64,000 nt of DNA, from assembly GCA_958295855.1 (NCBI GenBank), contig OY282383.1:2646481-2710480 (forward strand), given 5' to 3'. The number at the start of each line of letters is the position of its first letter. The stretch's first letter is position 1. A program made the position numbers and the translations under genes. Positions 17,171 to 26,627 of this stretch are shown piece by piece. This DNA is from an uncultured Poribacteria bacterium (GTDB lineage Bacteria; Poribacteria; WGA-4E; WGA-3G). The notes beneath the pieces were generated by a model. It was given only the letters and a program-made list of their open reading frames with translations, was not told where the DNA came from and searched no databases.

Positions 17171-18064
17171 TTACGCCAAGCGTGCCTGTTCGCCGGCATG
17201 ATAGGAACTCCGTACCAGGGGTCCGGATTCTACATGCCGAAATCCTATTTCTATGCCTGCTGCCTTGAGTTCATCAAATTCTTCCGGTGTATAGTAGCGT
17301 TGAATCGGTAGGTGGCGAGGAGAAGGCGAGAGATATTGTCCGATAGTAAGAATATCGCACTCGGTATTGCGGATGTCCTGCATAGTTTCTAAGAGTTCTG
17401 TTACGGTTTCGCCTAAGCCTACCATGAGTCCGGATTTTGTGAGTATTTGTGCATCAAGTTGTTTGCTCATGCGGAGGAGCGTGAGTGTTTGTTGGTAATT
17501 GGCGTAGGGGCGGGCGCGGCGGTATAGCCGGGGGACTGTTTCGGTGTTATGGTTCAGCACCTCTGGGCGCGCCTGAACGATAACCTTGAGTGCGTCCCAA
17601 TTTCCCTCCAAGTCGGGAATGAGAACTTCCACCGTGCATCCAGGGCGATGTCTTCTGGCTTCAGCAATGCAATCGGCAAAAACATGGGCTCCCCCATCGG
17701 GTAAATCGTCGCGGTTGACAGATGTAATCACAATGTGCTTGAGCTTTAAGTAACCCGCTGCTTCACCGAGCCTTCGAGGTTCATCGGTATCCACAATGCC
17801 ACCGGGTTTGCCCTTCTTAACAGCACAGAACATACATCGGCGCGTACAGACATCACCTAATATCATAAAGGTAGCCGTACGACTGTTCCAACATTCTCCA
17901 ATATTGGGACATCGCGCTTCCTCACAGACAGTGTGGAGCTGTAAGTCGCGCATCAATTTTTTGAGCTCTGCGTAGTTGCCACCACTCGGAAGGCGCGCCT
18001 TAATCCACGGAGGATGTCGACGTTGTCGTGTTTCTGGGTTAAGTATTGGAAGCGGTTTTAGCAT
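17171..18064 (-). CDS. lipA: Lipoyl synthase
   Basis: 298 residues from the ATG at 18064. The enzyme is a radical SAM protein that inserts two sulfur atoms into octanoyl groups on lipoate-dependent proteins. It has the auxiliary cluster motif CEEARCPNIGEC, the radical SAM motif CTRRCMFC and the conserved C-terminal RSSYHA. The frame stays open upstream to 18187, but that extension runs through the tRNA-Sec gene, so the internal ATG (MLKPLPILNPE) is the real start. It begins 47 bases after the tRNA. No lipB or lipoate ligase is nearby. Confidence 0.95.
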   Translation of the reverse strand: MLKPLPILNPETRQRRHPPWIKARLPSGGNYAELKKLMRDLQLHTVCEEARCPNIGECWNSRTATFMILGDVCTRRCMFCAVKKGKPGGIVDTDEPRRLGEAAGYLKLKHIVITSVNRDDLPDGGAHVFADCIAEARRHRPGCTVEVLIPDLEGNWDALKVIVQARPEVLNHNTETVPRLYRRARPYANYQQTLTLLRMSKQLDAQILTKSGLMVGLGETVTELLETMQDIRNTECDILTIGQYLSPSPRHLPIQRYYTPEEFDELKAAGIEIGFRHVESGPLVRSSYHAGEQARLA

Positions 18065-18111
18065 AATCTTTTTACTACGGCCCGGCGGCTTGGAAAACTC
18101 TAAAATAAAGA

Positions 18112-18205
18112 TGGCGGGAGAGGGTGGGAGTCGAACCCACCTATCCACTTGCATGGACAAGCCGGTTTTGAAGACCGGTAGGGCCACCGGACCCTATCCT
18201 CCCCC
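18112..18205 (-). tRNA. selC: tRNA-Sec (anticodon TCA)
   Basis: 94 bases including an encoded CCA end. The acceptor stem is 8 bp: GGGGGAGG pairs with CCTCTCCC with one G-T pair; the discriminator is G. The D stem is AGGG/CCCT, the anticodon arm CCGGT-CTTCAAA-ACCGG with anticodon TCA, the long variable arm TGTCCA/TGGATA, and the T arm GTGGG-TTCGACT-CCCAC. The 8+5 layout and long variable arm are specific to bacterial tRNA-Sec. selB lies directly upstream on the same strand. Confidence 0.96.
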
Positions 18206-18310
18206 GCAATTAACGGTAACCGGCGAACTGCACAAGTGCTTTGCCGTTTTCTATTTTTAAGTCCCCCCCTACAATGTTGGGGTTACAAACCCCTTAAAAT
18301 GGACACAGCA

Positions 18311-20245
18311 CTACTTTTGCCGCGGATGTAATCTGCGGACATTTCCGTCTCGAATTGTGAGGTTTTGGCTGTCACAGTATTCTAAGAATGGCACGGCATA
18401 TTTTCGAGAGGTTTGTGCCACCTCCCGGAACTCCGCGACAGTTATTATATCATTTTTACGAAGATAATTGGTTAATAATTCCGCTATTTCTTCAAAAACA
18501 GTGTTGTGGATGAAGAAATTATCGGCTATTTTAACAAACTGTCCCAGGTTCAGCAGGGCAAAAAAGGTGGATTCAATCACCTGGGGTGTATATTCCGGGA
18601 GTAGCGTACCGAGTTCGTTGACACCCGGTGCGTTGATGCCCGCGTCCAAAAATAATTTTTCCAGATTCTCTTTGGCTGTTTCTTCCTCTTCAGAAAACTG
18701 AATTTCATGTGATGCCAACCGGAGTAGATTTCCTTCTTTCACCAGCTGCCGCGCCGCAATGAGTTGGTTCTCGAGTTTCTCAAATCCGATTTCGTCCATG
18801 TCAAGCTCGCGGCGAAGTTGGGAAGCATTTTGGCCCGCGAGAAGTGGCTGCGCATCGTGAAATGCTGATAACGCCGCGACGATGCGCTCTTTGGCTTTTA
18901 GCGTGCGAACAGCATCTGAAACAAGTGGTGTCCTGCCTGATGTATCCCAGCGTACAATTTTTCCGCGGGTTTCCAACGTGTTCAAAATGCTTTTCACATG
19001 CGTCTGCGAATGCGGCAAATAATAGTAGAGAAACGACTCTGGCACGCAGAGTGTCTGGCTATTTTCCAACACTGTGTTTACTACCTGTGCATCATCCGCT
19101 TCTTCCCACTGTGCTAAGGTCTCGATAGTTTCTTGGGCAAACCGCTTATGCTTGGGAGCAAAAGGGTTGATAACCTCGCCGCCACCGACGGTATGCTGCC
19201 CTGAAAAATCTCGTAAAATGATCCGATCGCCTCTAAAGGTTAAAATAGGTTGTTCCAAGCGGAGCTGTACTTGAACGGTGTCTCCCGGTAGAATTGCTTC
19301 GTCAACGAGTAGAATCAGCCGACAAAATATTTCTCGGGTGCCCAGATACGCGCGAAAACGGCTCCAATGTTCAAGGATTCTTGGGAATGAAGATAAAACC
19401 TGCAAAGACACGTCAATATTGTCTGTGACGCGCGAAAACTCGATGGGACAAAGGACATCGCCTCGTTGAATGTTGTGCGCGGATGTCCCAGACAGATTCA
19501 ACGCTGTTCTCTGCCCGGCCTGGGCAACGGATGCAGGTTCGTTATGCACCTGTATACCCCGCACCCGCACAGCCTCCCCTTGCGGTAGCAGTACCATTCG
19601 CTGAGCCCGATTGACAGAACCGCCTATGAGGGTGCCTGTTACAACAACCCCAAAACCTTGTACTGTAAAAACCCGGTCAATGTATAGCCTTGGGATGCCA
19701 TCATTTTCGTGCGTTTTTGTGGCAAGAGCTACCTGTTTGACAATCGTTTGCTTTAGGGTATCAATCCCTGCACCGGTTATGGAGGACACACTGACGGTAG
19801 GGATTCCTTCAAGCGTTGTACCAACGAGCATCTCCTGCGTCATCTCTGTTGCTTCCGCCAATTCGTCGCGGGTTGCCAGATCCGCCTTCGTCATGACAAG
19901 AATGCCGTTTGAGATACCGAGCAGATCGAGAATTGCCAAGTGTTCCAGCGTCTGTTCTTGCACGCCCTCCTTTGCATCAACGACAAAGAGGACAATATCC
20001 ATCCCGTAGGCACCAGAGAGCATGTTTCGGATGAATTTCTCGTGCCCGGGTACATCAACAATGCCAGCCCGCGAGGTATCCGGGAGGTCGAAGTAGGCGA
20101 AGCCTAATTCAATAGACAAGCCGCGTTTCCGTTCCTCCTTGAGCCGGTCGGTCTCAATGCCGGTGAGCGTGCCAACAAGGGCAGTTTTCCCGTGGTCTAC
20201 ATGCCCTGCTGTACCGATGATAAGGTGTCGTCTATCTTGATGCAT
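18311..20245 (-). CDS. selB: Selenocysteine-specific elongation factor
   Basis: 644 residues. It delivers Sec-tRNA to UGA codons by binding a SECIS hairpin. The GTPase motifs are GTAGHVDHGKTALVGTLTG, DVPGHEKF and MTKADL. EF-Tu-like domains II and III follow, then a C-terminal region of winged helices (about residues 380-644) that would bind SECIS RNA. Its start overlaps the end of lepB by 14 bases, suggesting translational coupling. The tRNA-Sec follows 105 bases downstream. selA and selD are not in the window. Confidence 0.95.
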   Translation of the reverse strand: MHQDRRHLIIGTAGHVDHGKTALVGTLTGIETDRLKEERKRGLSIELGFAYFDLPDTSRAGIVDVPGHEKFIRNMLSGAYGMDIVLFVVDAKEGVQEQTLEHLAILDLLGISNGILVMTKADLATRDELAEATEMTQEMLVGTTLEGIPTVSVSSITGAGIDTLKQTIVKQVALATKTHENDGIPRLYIDRVFTVQGFGVVVTGTLIGGSVNRAQRMVLLPQGEAVRVRGIQVHNEPASVAQAGQRTALNLSGTSAHNIQRGDVLCPIEFSRVTDNIDVSLQVLSSFPRILEHWSRFRAYLGTREIFCRLILLVDEAILPGDTVQVQLRLEQPILTFRGDRIILRDFSGQHTVGGGEVINPFAPKHKRFAQETIETLAQWEEADDAQVVNTVLENSQTLCVPESFLYYYLPHSQTHVKSILNTLETRGKIVRWDTSGRTPLVSDAVRTLKAKERIVAALSAFHDAQPLLAGQNASQLRRELDMDEIGFEKLENQLIAARQLVKEGNLLRLASHEIQFSEEEETAKENLEKLFLDAGINAPGVNELGTLLPEYTPQVIESTFFALLNLGQFVKIADNFFIHNTVFEEIAELLTNYLRKNDIITVAEFREVAQTSRKYAVPFLEYCDSQNLTIRDGNVRRLHPRQK

Positions 20246-21020
20246 CAGTGAGTCCGTATTCTGCGCGGATCAGCTTGCCGATTCGGTCGAATCGGACGTT
20301 GCCTACCATTTTCCATACTTCCCACAACTTTGTGGGGTGCTCCTCGAAGGACCAGTACACCATGAAGGCTTGGCCCTTGATATCTTCTACATCCACGGGC
20401 CCCCATGTGCGGCTATCGCTGCTCTGGTCGCGGTTATCTCCCATCGCGAATACCATGCCTTTCGGCACGGTGAACGGATTTCCTTCAGGGAACTTATGCC
20501 TAAACTGATTGCGGGTTAAGGCGTAGTCGGAAAAAGCTTCATCATTAGGCAGGTACTCCGGCTGTCGGAAGGGCGGGAAGTCACCTCTCCTAAAGTGGCT
20601 AAATGCCATGTGCTTCGCATAACTGCTATCGTCAACGGCTTTACCATTGACATAAAGGGTATCGCCGCGCGTCTGAATCGTATCCCCTTCAACCGCTACG
20701 ATGCGCTTAATGAAATTTCGCTCCCGGTCATGTGGGGGAATAAAAACGAAAACATCCCCGCGGGCAGGTTTATGGAAATCGAAAACCTTGATGTCTGTGC
20801 CGGGAATTTTAATCCCGTAGATAAACTTGCACACCAGAATCCGGTCTCCGATAAGGAGCGTGTCCTCCATGGAACCTGATGGAATTTTAAAAGCTTCAAC
20901 AACAAAGGGACGTATAAAGCCAAAAACGAGAATGAGTGCAACGACAATAACTTGGGTATATTCCCATACGATGGTTTGCCGGAATTTTTGCCATTTGGAT
21001 AATTGGGTATCGGTGCTCAT
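20232..21020 (-). CDS. lepB: Signal peptidase I
   Basis: 262 residues. It cleaves signal peptides of exported proteins at the outer face of the inner membrane. One N-terminal membrane helix (VIVVALILVFGFI) is followed by SGSM with nucleophile S50, the general base K105 in FIKRIVAVEGD, and GDNRDQSSDSR. It lies between lepA and selB on one strand, an arrangement that recalls the common lepA-lepB pairing. No good ribosome site is seen at the ATG; GGAGAA lies about 30 bases upstream. Confidence 0.93.
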   Translation of the reverse strand: MSTDTQLSKWQKFRQTIVWEYTQVIVVALILVFGFIRPFVVEAFKIPSGSMEDTLLIGDRILVCKFIYGIKIPGTDIKVFDFHKPARGDVFVFIPPHDRERNFIKRIVAVEGDTIQTRGDTLYVNGKAVDDSSYAKHMAFSHFRRGDFPPFRQPEYLPNDEAFSDYALTRNQFRHKFPEGNPFTVPKGMVFAMGDNRDQSSDSRTWGPVDVEDIKGQAFMVYWSFEEHPTKLWEVWKMVGNVRFDRIGKLIRAEYGLTDASR

Positions 21021-21206
21021 GATGTTATGAAACCGCTAGTGATAAAAACGGTGTTCTCCTTTTCCAATTCAGGATAAGATATTACCTACGCCTGAGCGCG
21101 CTGCTGTGTTTTCCTATTCATTATGAAAAACCGTTGGCTAAAACGGTATCCTCCTGTCTCAAATGTAGGCAGGATTTTTAAGCCAGACTGCGATTGTTTG
21201 TTTCTG

Positions 21207-23012
21207 TTACTCATCGGTTGCCAGCATTGCCGTGAAGGCTTCTTGCGGGACATCAACGTTGCCAATCTGTTTGAGCCGTTTTTTGCCTTCTTTCTGTCTC
21301 TCCAGCAACTTGCGTTTTCGCGTCACATCGCCGCCGTAACATTTCGCTGTGACATTTTTGCGGAGCGGTCGAACGCTCGCGCGCGCGACGATCTTATTGC
21401 CAATCGCCGCTTGAATCGGTATCTCAAACATCTGTCGAGGAATCAATTCTTTCAGTTTACTAACTAAGCCTTTTCCACGCGTTTCTGCCCTCTCGCGCGG
21501 CAAAATTGTAGAAAGGGCATCCACCGGCTTGCCATTGAGTAGCACATCTAACTTTACCAGATTCTCCGCTTTGTATGTGCCGATGTCGTATTCTAGCGAA
21601 CCATAACCGCGCGTCAGTGACTTGAGTTTCGGGTAGAAGTCCGTGAGCATTTCACTGAGCGGGAGTTCATAGAGGAGTTGGACACGGGTTGCATCTAGCT
21701 GGTTCATTCGCTTATATACACCCCGCCGCTTTTGACAAAGTTCCATCGCATTTCCGATATAGTCGCGCGGCACAATAATATCAATATTGACATAGGGCTC
21801 CTCAATTCGGTCGACGTCCTGAAGCTCTGGAAGATAGGCAGGGTTATCAACAGGGACATAGCCGCCGGATTTCAGGTAAACCCGATACATGACGCTAGGG
21901 GCAGTGCGAACAAGGGCAAGTCCAAATTCACGCTCGAGCCGTTCATGAATAATCTCCATGTGAAGCAAGCCTAAGAAGCCACATCGAAATCCAAATCCGA
22001 GCGCGACAGATGTCTCGGGTTCAAAACTGAAGGAGGCATCGTTAAGACGCAGCTTATCTAGTGCTTCACGCAATGCGTGAAATTGATTCGTGTCGGCTGG
22101 ATAGAGCCCACTGAACACAAGCGGTTTTATCTCACGATACCCAGGGAGCGGGCTAAGTGTCGCCTGGGGGTGGTGCGTAATTGTATCGCCAATCTTTGCC
22201 TTATCAATTTCCCGGATGCCTGCGATAAGATAACCGACTGCACCTGTGAGGAGTTCGGATGTCGGTTGCATCTGAGGTGTAAAAATGCCAACCTCTTCAA
22301 CTTCGTAGGCGCGTTTCGTTTGCATGAGTTGAATTTTCTGCCCCGGTGCCACGCTACCGTCGAAGATACGGGTGTACATAATAACACCTCGGTAGTTATT
22401 GTAGACAGAGTCGAGGACAAGAGCCTTCAATGGAGCATCGGTTTCTCCTGTCGGTGCTGGTACGCGGTTGACAATTGCCGCTAATATCGCGGGGATGCCG
22501 AGGCCCGCCTTTGCACTGACAAGAAGTGCTTCGTCAGCGGGGATGCCGACGACTTCCTCTATTTGCCGTTTGACTTCGTCAGGGCGCGCGGTGGGTAAAT
22601 CAATTTTGTTGATCACCGGGATAATCTCAAGTTCGCTATCAATAGCAAGGTAGGCATTCGCCAAGGTTTGTGCTTCGACACCCTGTGCAGCATCAACGAT
22701 TAAGATTGCGCCTTCGCATGCAGCAAGGCTCCGCGACACCTCGTAGGTAAAATCGACATGCCCAGGGGTATCAATCAAGTTAAGCTCGTAGAGATTTCCA
22801 TCGGCGGCCGGATAGCGGAGTTTAACAGCAGTCGCCTTGATGGTAATCCCGCGCTCTCGCTCCAATTCCATCAAATCAAGCACCTGTTCGCGCATGTCGC
22901 GCTCGGCGAGAGTATTGGTATGCTCCAGGAGCCGGTCACTCAGCGTGCTTTTCCCGTGGTCGATGTGCCCTAAAATACAGAAATTCCGTATGTTTTGAAG
23001 ATTTGTTGACAT
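21207..23012 (-). CDS. lepA: Elongation factor 4 (back-translocating GTPase)
   Basis: 601 residues, the family's normal length. The G1 motif is [18 protein letters not shown], then DTPGHVDF and NKIDLP, followed by the EF-G-like domains and the LepA-specific C-terminal domain. It acts on stalled ribosomes. The gap to lepB is 186 bases with no clear terminator, so they may share a transcript. Confidence 0.96.
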   Translation of the reverse strand: MSTNLQNIRNFCILGHIDHGKSTLSDRLLEHTNTLAERDMREQVLDLMELERERGITIKATAVKLRYPAADGNLYELNLIDTPGHVDFTYEVSRSLAACEGAILIVDAAQGVEAQTLANAYLAIDSELEIIPVINKIDLPTARPDEVKRQIEEVVGIPADEALLVSAKAGLGIPAILAAIVNRVPAPTGETDAPLKALVLDSVYNNYRGVIMYTRIFDGSVAPGQKIQLMQTKRAYEVEEVGIFTPQMQPTSELLTGAVGYLIAGIREIDKAKIGDTITHHPQATLSPLPGYREIKPLVFSGLYPADTNQFHALREALDKLRLNDASFSFEPETSVALGFGFRCGFLGLLHMEIIHERLEREFGLALVRTAPSVMYRVYLKSGGYVPVDNPAYLPELQDVDRIEEPYVNIDIIVPRDYIGNAMELCQKRRGVYKRMNQLDATRVQLLYELPLSEMLTDFYPKLKSLTRGYGSLEYDIGTYKAENLVKLDVLLNGKPVDALSTILPRERAETRGKGLVSKLKELIPRQMFEIPIQAAIGNKIVARASVRPLRKNVTAKCYGGDVTRKRKLLERQKEGKKRLKQIGNVDVPQEAFTAMLATDE

Positions 23013-23021
23013 GGTTTAAAT

Positions 23022-23050
23022 AGTATACCACAATCCTTGGCCGATTTCCA
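23022..23050 (-). promoter_or_regulatory. Possible lepA promoter with very short leader
   Basis: On the minus strand TGGAAA, 17 bases, TATACT. The -10 box ends nine bases before the ATG at 23012, so the mRNA would have almost no leader; no Shine-Dalgarno is seen. The -35 box matches at four of six positions. Confidence 0.35.
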
Positions 23051-23264
23051 CAAAAAATGCATCGTGCCGATAACATCCACTCCCTTTGTTCGGAGTGCTT
23101 TAATACAACCGGATAGACTCTTGGCAAAGCGCGCTTGGATGAAGCTTAAGAATTTAATTGGGTAATATCCCAGTCTCGTTCGGGCATCCGCCAAGGAGGC
23201 GTTACGAAATTACCGCTTTATTTTTTCAAACTTCATGAAAGCGCGCCTACAAGGAAAGGTGTTC

Positions 23265-23873
23265 CTACAAGGGCTTAACCTTAATATTTCTGCACCAAAT
23301 TTTGCCGCCGTGGTCCTGGATACCGATATGACCGCCTCGTGGAAAATCCTTGAGTGCGATGCCGAATTTGTTCCTGCTGCCATCAGGATTCTTGCGCGGT
23401 GTGTCCCACAAATCCAAATCAGCGCGCACAATCTCCGCCCCGTTGAGCTCCACTGCGATGATACTTCTATCACATGTGATATTCATCTGATTCCACTCTC
23501 CGGCCGGTTTACAAGTATTGCGGGTAGGTGCCAGGGCATCGTAGAGTGCGCCACAGTCGTGGTTAGTGGCAGGCTCCTTGCCATGTGTATCTAAAATCTG
23601 AATTTCAAGTCCGCTCTGAACAGCGTCGTTCAGGTCTGCCCACCTCACGAAAATGCCGCTGTTAACGTTGGGTTCTGTTTTGAAATCCAGTGCCAAGATG
23701 AAATTATCGAAATGTTCCTCCGTATAGAGATATTTTCCGCCTCGAACGGTGCAGAGAATACTGCCATCATCAATAACCCATCCCTCAGTTTTTCCGGTGG
23801 CTCCCCAACCGGTTAAAGTTTCGCCATCAAATAGGGATATCCATCCCTCAGCCTGTTCTTTGGCTGTCAACAT
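23265..23873 (-). CDS. DUF1080 / 3-keto-disaccharide hydrolase-like protein
   Basis: 202 residues, ATG at 23873 with AAGGAG upstream. It has the typical DUF1080 order: WISLFDGETLTGW near the start, DFKTEPNVNSGIFVRW in the middle, GLEIQILD, and GHIGIQDHGGKIWCRNIKVKPL at the end. The fold is a concanavalin-like beta sandwich; characterised members act on or bind keto-sugars. There is no signal peptide, so it appears cytoplasmic, unlike many relatives. The phosphonoacetate hydrolase-like gene upstream is on the same strand, 84 bases away. Confidence 0.85.
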   Translation of the reverse strand: MLTAKEQAEGWISLFDGETLTGWGATGKTEGWVIDDGSILCTVRGGKYLYTEEHFDNFILALDFKTEPNVNSGIFVRWADLNDAVQSGLEIQILDTHGKEPATNHDCGALYDALAPTRNTCKPAGEWNQMNITCDRSIIAVELNGAEIVRADLDLWDTPRKNPDGSRNKFGIALKDFPRGGHIGIQDHGGKIWCRNIKVKPL

Positions 23874-23885
23874 GTGTTCTCCTTT

Positions 23886-23910
23886 TGTAGGGGGGCTGCA
23901 GTGCCCCCCC
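23886..23910. repeat. Short palindrome GGGGGGC/GCCCCCC
   Basis: TTGTAGGGGGGCTGCAGTGCCCCCC. It sits between the DUF1080 gene and the gene upstream of it and belongs to the GTAGGG-led palindromes scattered through the window. Confidence 0.5.
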
Positions 23911-23957
23911 GTTTCTTTAGTACAGGCGGGGTTTCCGCAGTGCCTGCACGTATGCCA

Positions 23958-25067
23958 TTAACTCAAACTCTTCAAAAAGAGCCTTCCCACATCAAGGTTA
24001 TATTCAAAATCTGTTGCCGCCCAGGGGCTGTTATAGCCGATAATCGGCACATAACTTTCGTGACGTGAACCGTGTGAGCGCACAGAGATCGGCTCCGCTG
24101 CCACGTCCAATTCGCCGAAGACTGTGCCCGGGTCTGCTAACACAAAGATGTCGCCGATTCGCGATGAGTGGAGTCGAAAAGTGCGTGCGGCAGCTTCGGC
24201 GGGATGTGCCTCTTCAACGCCGGGCGTGTTCAGGAGTAGCTGCACCGCTTTTTCGGTATCGGTTCGATTTTCAAGAAAAACATACGCTGCGCCGCCCAAG
24301 TTGCCGTGGTGAACGACGTACCGATCCTTAATAATTGGAATAGCCCTCGCGGGGATGCCGTGCTGCGTCAACACACGTCCCGCATCCAGTGCGGCTGTTT
24401 TCTCCAGCATGCCGTGGTCTGCGGTGATGTAGATTTCACGCGCTGGCTCATCATCGACGATCTCCCCGATGATACCATCAAGCACCGCCATGTGCCGTTG
24501 GGAGAGTTCTGCCTCTGGGGCGTATTTGTGTTGCACCCAATCCGTTGTTGAACAATAGACAAACTCTGGATCTTCGACACGCAACGTGTGCCGTACGGCA
24601 CGGAGCAGCCACCAGTTGATTTCAACCGAGTAAATCGGTTCTACGGCACCCACAGCGTCAACATATTCGGGCGGCGGGGCTTCAGCGGCGACAGCAATGT
24701 CTGTCCCCGTTTTTAGCATCCGTAGCAACTTTTTCTTCGTCACAAACAACGCGGTTTTATCGGCAAATTTGGAGGCTTTGGCAACCTCAAACAGCGTTGG
24801 GGCAAGGAGGAAACGGCTATCCTCAATAAATTCTCCCACGCCGGTATCCCTATCGACGTGGTAATTTGTAGTGATGCCGTGCGTTTCAGGAAACGTTCCT
24901 GTTGCAATGCTCACGTTGTTGACATTCGTTACGGAGGGGATAACGGCATTCGCATGCCGATAGAATCCGGCTTCTGCCAATTTTCGGATATTGGGGATGT
25001 CGCTTGCAGCGAGATAGTCGTGGCTGCCTGCATCAATACAGAGAATGAGAATTTTCTGTCTGTTCAC
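23958..25067 (-). CDS. Alkaline phosphatase superfamily hydrolase, phosphonoacetate hydrolase-like
   Basis: 369 residues, GTG start at 25067. The first metal ligand is in LCIDAG, and the nucleophile region PSVTNVNNVSIATG closely fits phosphonoacetate hydrolase (PhnA), where Thr is the nucleophile and Asn holds the phosphonate. Further ligands are DWVQHKYAPEA, ITADHGM and GSRHE. It would release phosphate from a phosphonate or nucleotide-like ester. There is no signal peptide. No phosphonate transporter or transaminase is beside it. A nucleotide pyrophosphatase/phosphodiesterase activity is the main alternative. Confidence 0.75.
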   Translation of the reverse strand: MNRQKILILCIDAGSHDYLAASDIPNIRKLAEAGFYRHANAVIPSVTNVNNVSIATGTFPETHGITTNYHVDRDTGVGEFIEDSRFLLAPTLFEVAKASKFADKTALFVTKKKLLRMLKTGTDIAVAAEAPPPEYVDAVGAVEPIYSVEINWWLLRAVRHTLRVEDPEFVYCSTTDWVQHKYAPEAELSQRHMAVLDGIIGEIVDDEPAREIYITADHGMLEKTAALDAGRVLTQHGIPARAIPIIKDRYVVHHGNLGGAAYVFLENRTDTEKAVQLLLNTPGVEEAHPAEAAARTFRLHSSRIGDIFVLADPGTVFGELDVAAEPISVRSHGSRHESYVPIIGYNSPWAATDFEYNLDVGRLFLKSLS

Positions 25068-25394
25068 GCTGTGTGTTTTCTCCGATATTCGGTTTTCTGT
25101 TAACTCACCCTACCCGGTACAACGTAGGCCGAGGCCTTCGTGCCTTGCCACACCCTATTCATACCATTTATCTAGACACGCAAAAAAATTATAGCACATG
25201 TCCATTTGGATTGCCATAGGATTTTTTCGTCTGTAGGGAATTTCGTTTTAAGAGATAGGTTTACGTTTGTGAAGGGTGCTTACTGATGGATGCCCGTGCT
25301 TGTCCGGGACGGCGCGCACGGGCCCGAATGTGTGCTGGGAAGAGCAGTTTTCTTATTGTAGGGACGCGATTGCCGTAGGGAACGGTTTATTGTC
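25068..25394. other. Gene-free stretch with a hairpin
   Basis: No gene seen. A perfect 8-bp inverted repeat GCCCGTGC (25292-25299) / GCACGGGC (25316-25323) could form a hairpin. A minus-strand TATAAT (25188-25193) lies upstream of the hydrolase gene but has no good -35 box. Confidence 0.4.
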
Positions 25395-26600
25395 TGAATC
25401 GCGGAGTATCGCGGAGAACACGGAATGACGCGGATTTTGGGGGTCTCGCGGTTCAACATTTTCGGTAAAGTGTTATTAATTTCTTTTTTTGTAGGGGTAG
25501 GCCTTGTGCCTCCCCTGCGTCCCTACGGGACTAAGGCGCGGGGATGCGAAACGTTTTTAGCCCCAGCGGGGCGACATGTGTATAGTACCGCGGGCCTACC
25601 TTCTTGTTTAGCCCCAGCGGGGCGACATGTGTCTGATGAAAACCAAAAGTTAATGGGGAATGTAATGGTTCATTGTCTGAATCGCGGATTACACGGATTA
25701 CGCAGATTAACGCGGATTTTAAGAGGGTGTTTTTGTAAAGTCACGTCACGCTACAAGGCTAGCAGCGATGAGGTGTTTATTGTCTGACTGCACGTCGCTT
25801 ATGGGCGAGAAAATACCCCGCGCGCGCAACCTCTTTAGCCCCAGCGGGGCGACAGGTGTATAGTACGTACCACTAGCCTACCTTCTTGTTTAGCCCCAGC
25901 GGGGCGACAGGTGTCTCATGAAAACAAAAAATTAATGGGGGATGGAGGTGTTCATTGTCTGAATCGCGGATTACGCAGATTACGCAGATTACGCGGATTT
26001 TAAGAGGGTGTTTTTGTAAAGTCACGTCACGCTACAAGGCTAGCAGCGATGAGGTGTTCATTGTCTGACTGCACATCGCTTATGGGCGAGAAAATACCCC
26101 GCGCGCGCAACCTCTTTAGCCCCAGCGGGGCGACAGGTGTATAGCACCGCGTGCCTACCTTCTTGTTTAGCCCCAGCGGGGCGACATGTCTCTCATAAAA
26201 ACAAAAAATTAATGGGAGGATGGAGGTATTCATTGTCTGAATCGCGGATTACACGGATTACGCAGATTAACGCGGATTTTAAGAGGGTGTTTTTGTAAAG
26301 TCACGTCACGCTACAAGGCTAGCACCGATGAGGTGTTTATTGTCTGACTGCACGTCGCTTATGGGCGAGAAAATACCCCGCGCGCGCAACCTCTTTAGCC
26401 CCAGCGGGGCGACAGGTGTATAGTACCGCGTGCCTACCTTCTTGTTTAGCCCCAGCGGGGCGACATGTCTCTCATAAAAACAAAAAATTAATGGGAGGAT
26501 GGAGGTATTCATTGTCTGAATCGCGGATTACGCGGAGAAGAGCAGAGACGCTCTTAAAATCCGCGTCATCTGTGATAATCCGCGATTCAGACGAGAAAAT
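25395..26600. repeat. Composite repeat region with three tandem ~280-base units
   Basis: Units begin at 25721, 26002 and 26281 (periods 281 and 279) and the last ends near 26559. Each holds AAGAGGGTGTTTTTGTAAAG, a CTACAAGGCTAGCA segment, ATGGGCGAGAAAATACCCC, two copies of the palindrome-bearing AGCCCCAGCGGGGCGACA and a CTGAATCGCGGATTA module that continues to CGCGGATTTT. A diverged partial unit lies at 25395-25720. Short frames inside are by-products of the repeat. Confidence 0.85.
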
Positions 26601-26627
26601 CAGCCGCGATTCAAGCGGGGCGATTTC

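Noticed and set aside
18065..18187. N-terminal extension of lipA to 18187
   Set aside because: It would be translated from the tRNA-Sec gene; the ATG at 18064 matches the family start.
25425..26512. Several 60-120 residue frames with repeated APLGLK-type peptides
   Set aside because: They are translations of the ~280-base repeats; identical peptides recur in each unit, and no ribosome sites or families fit.
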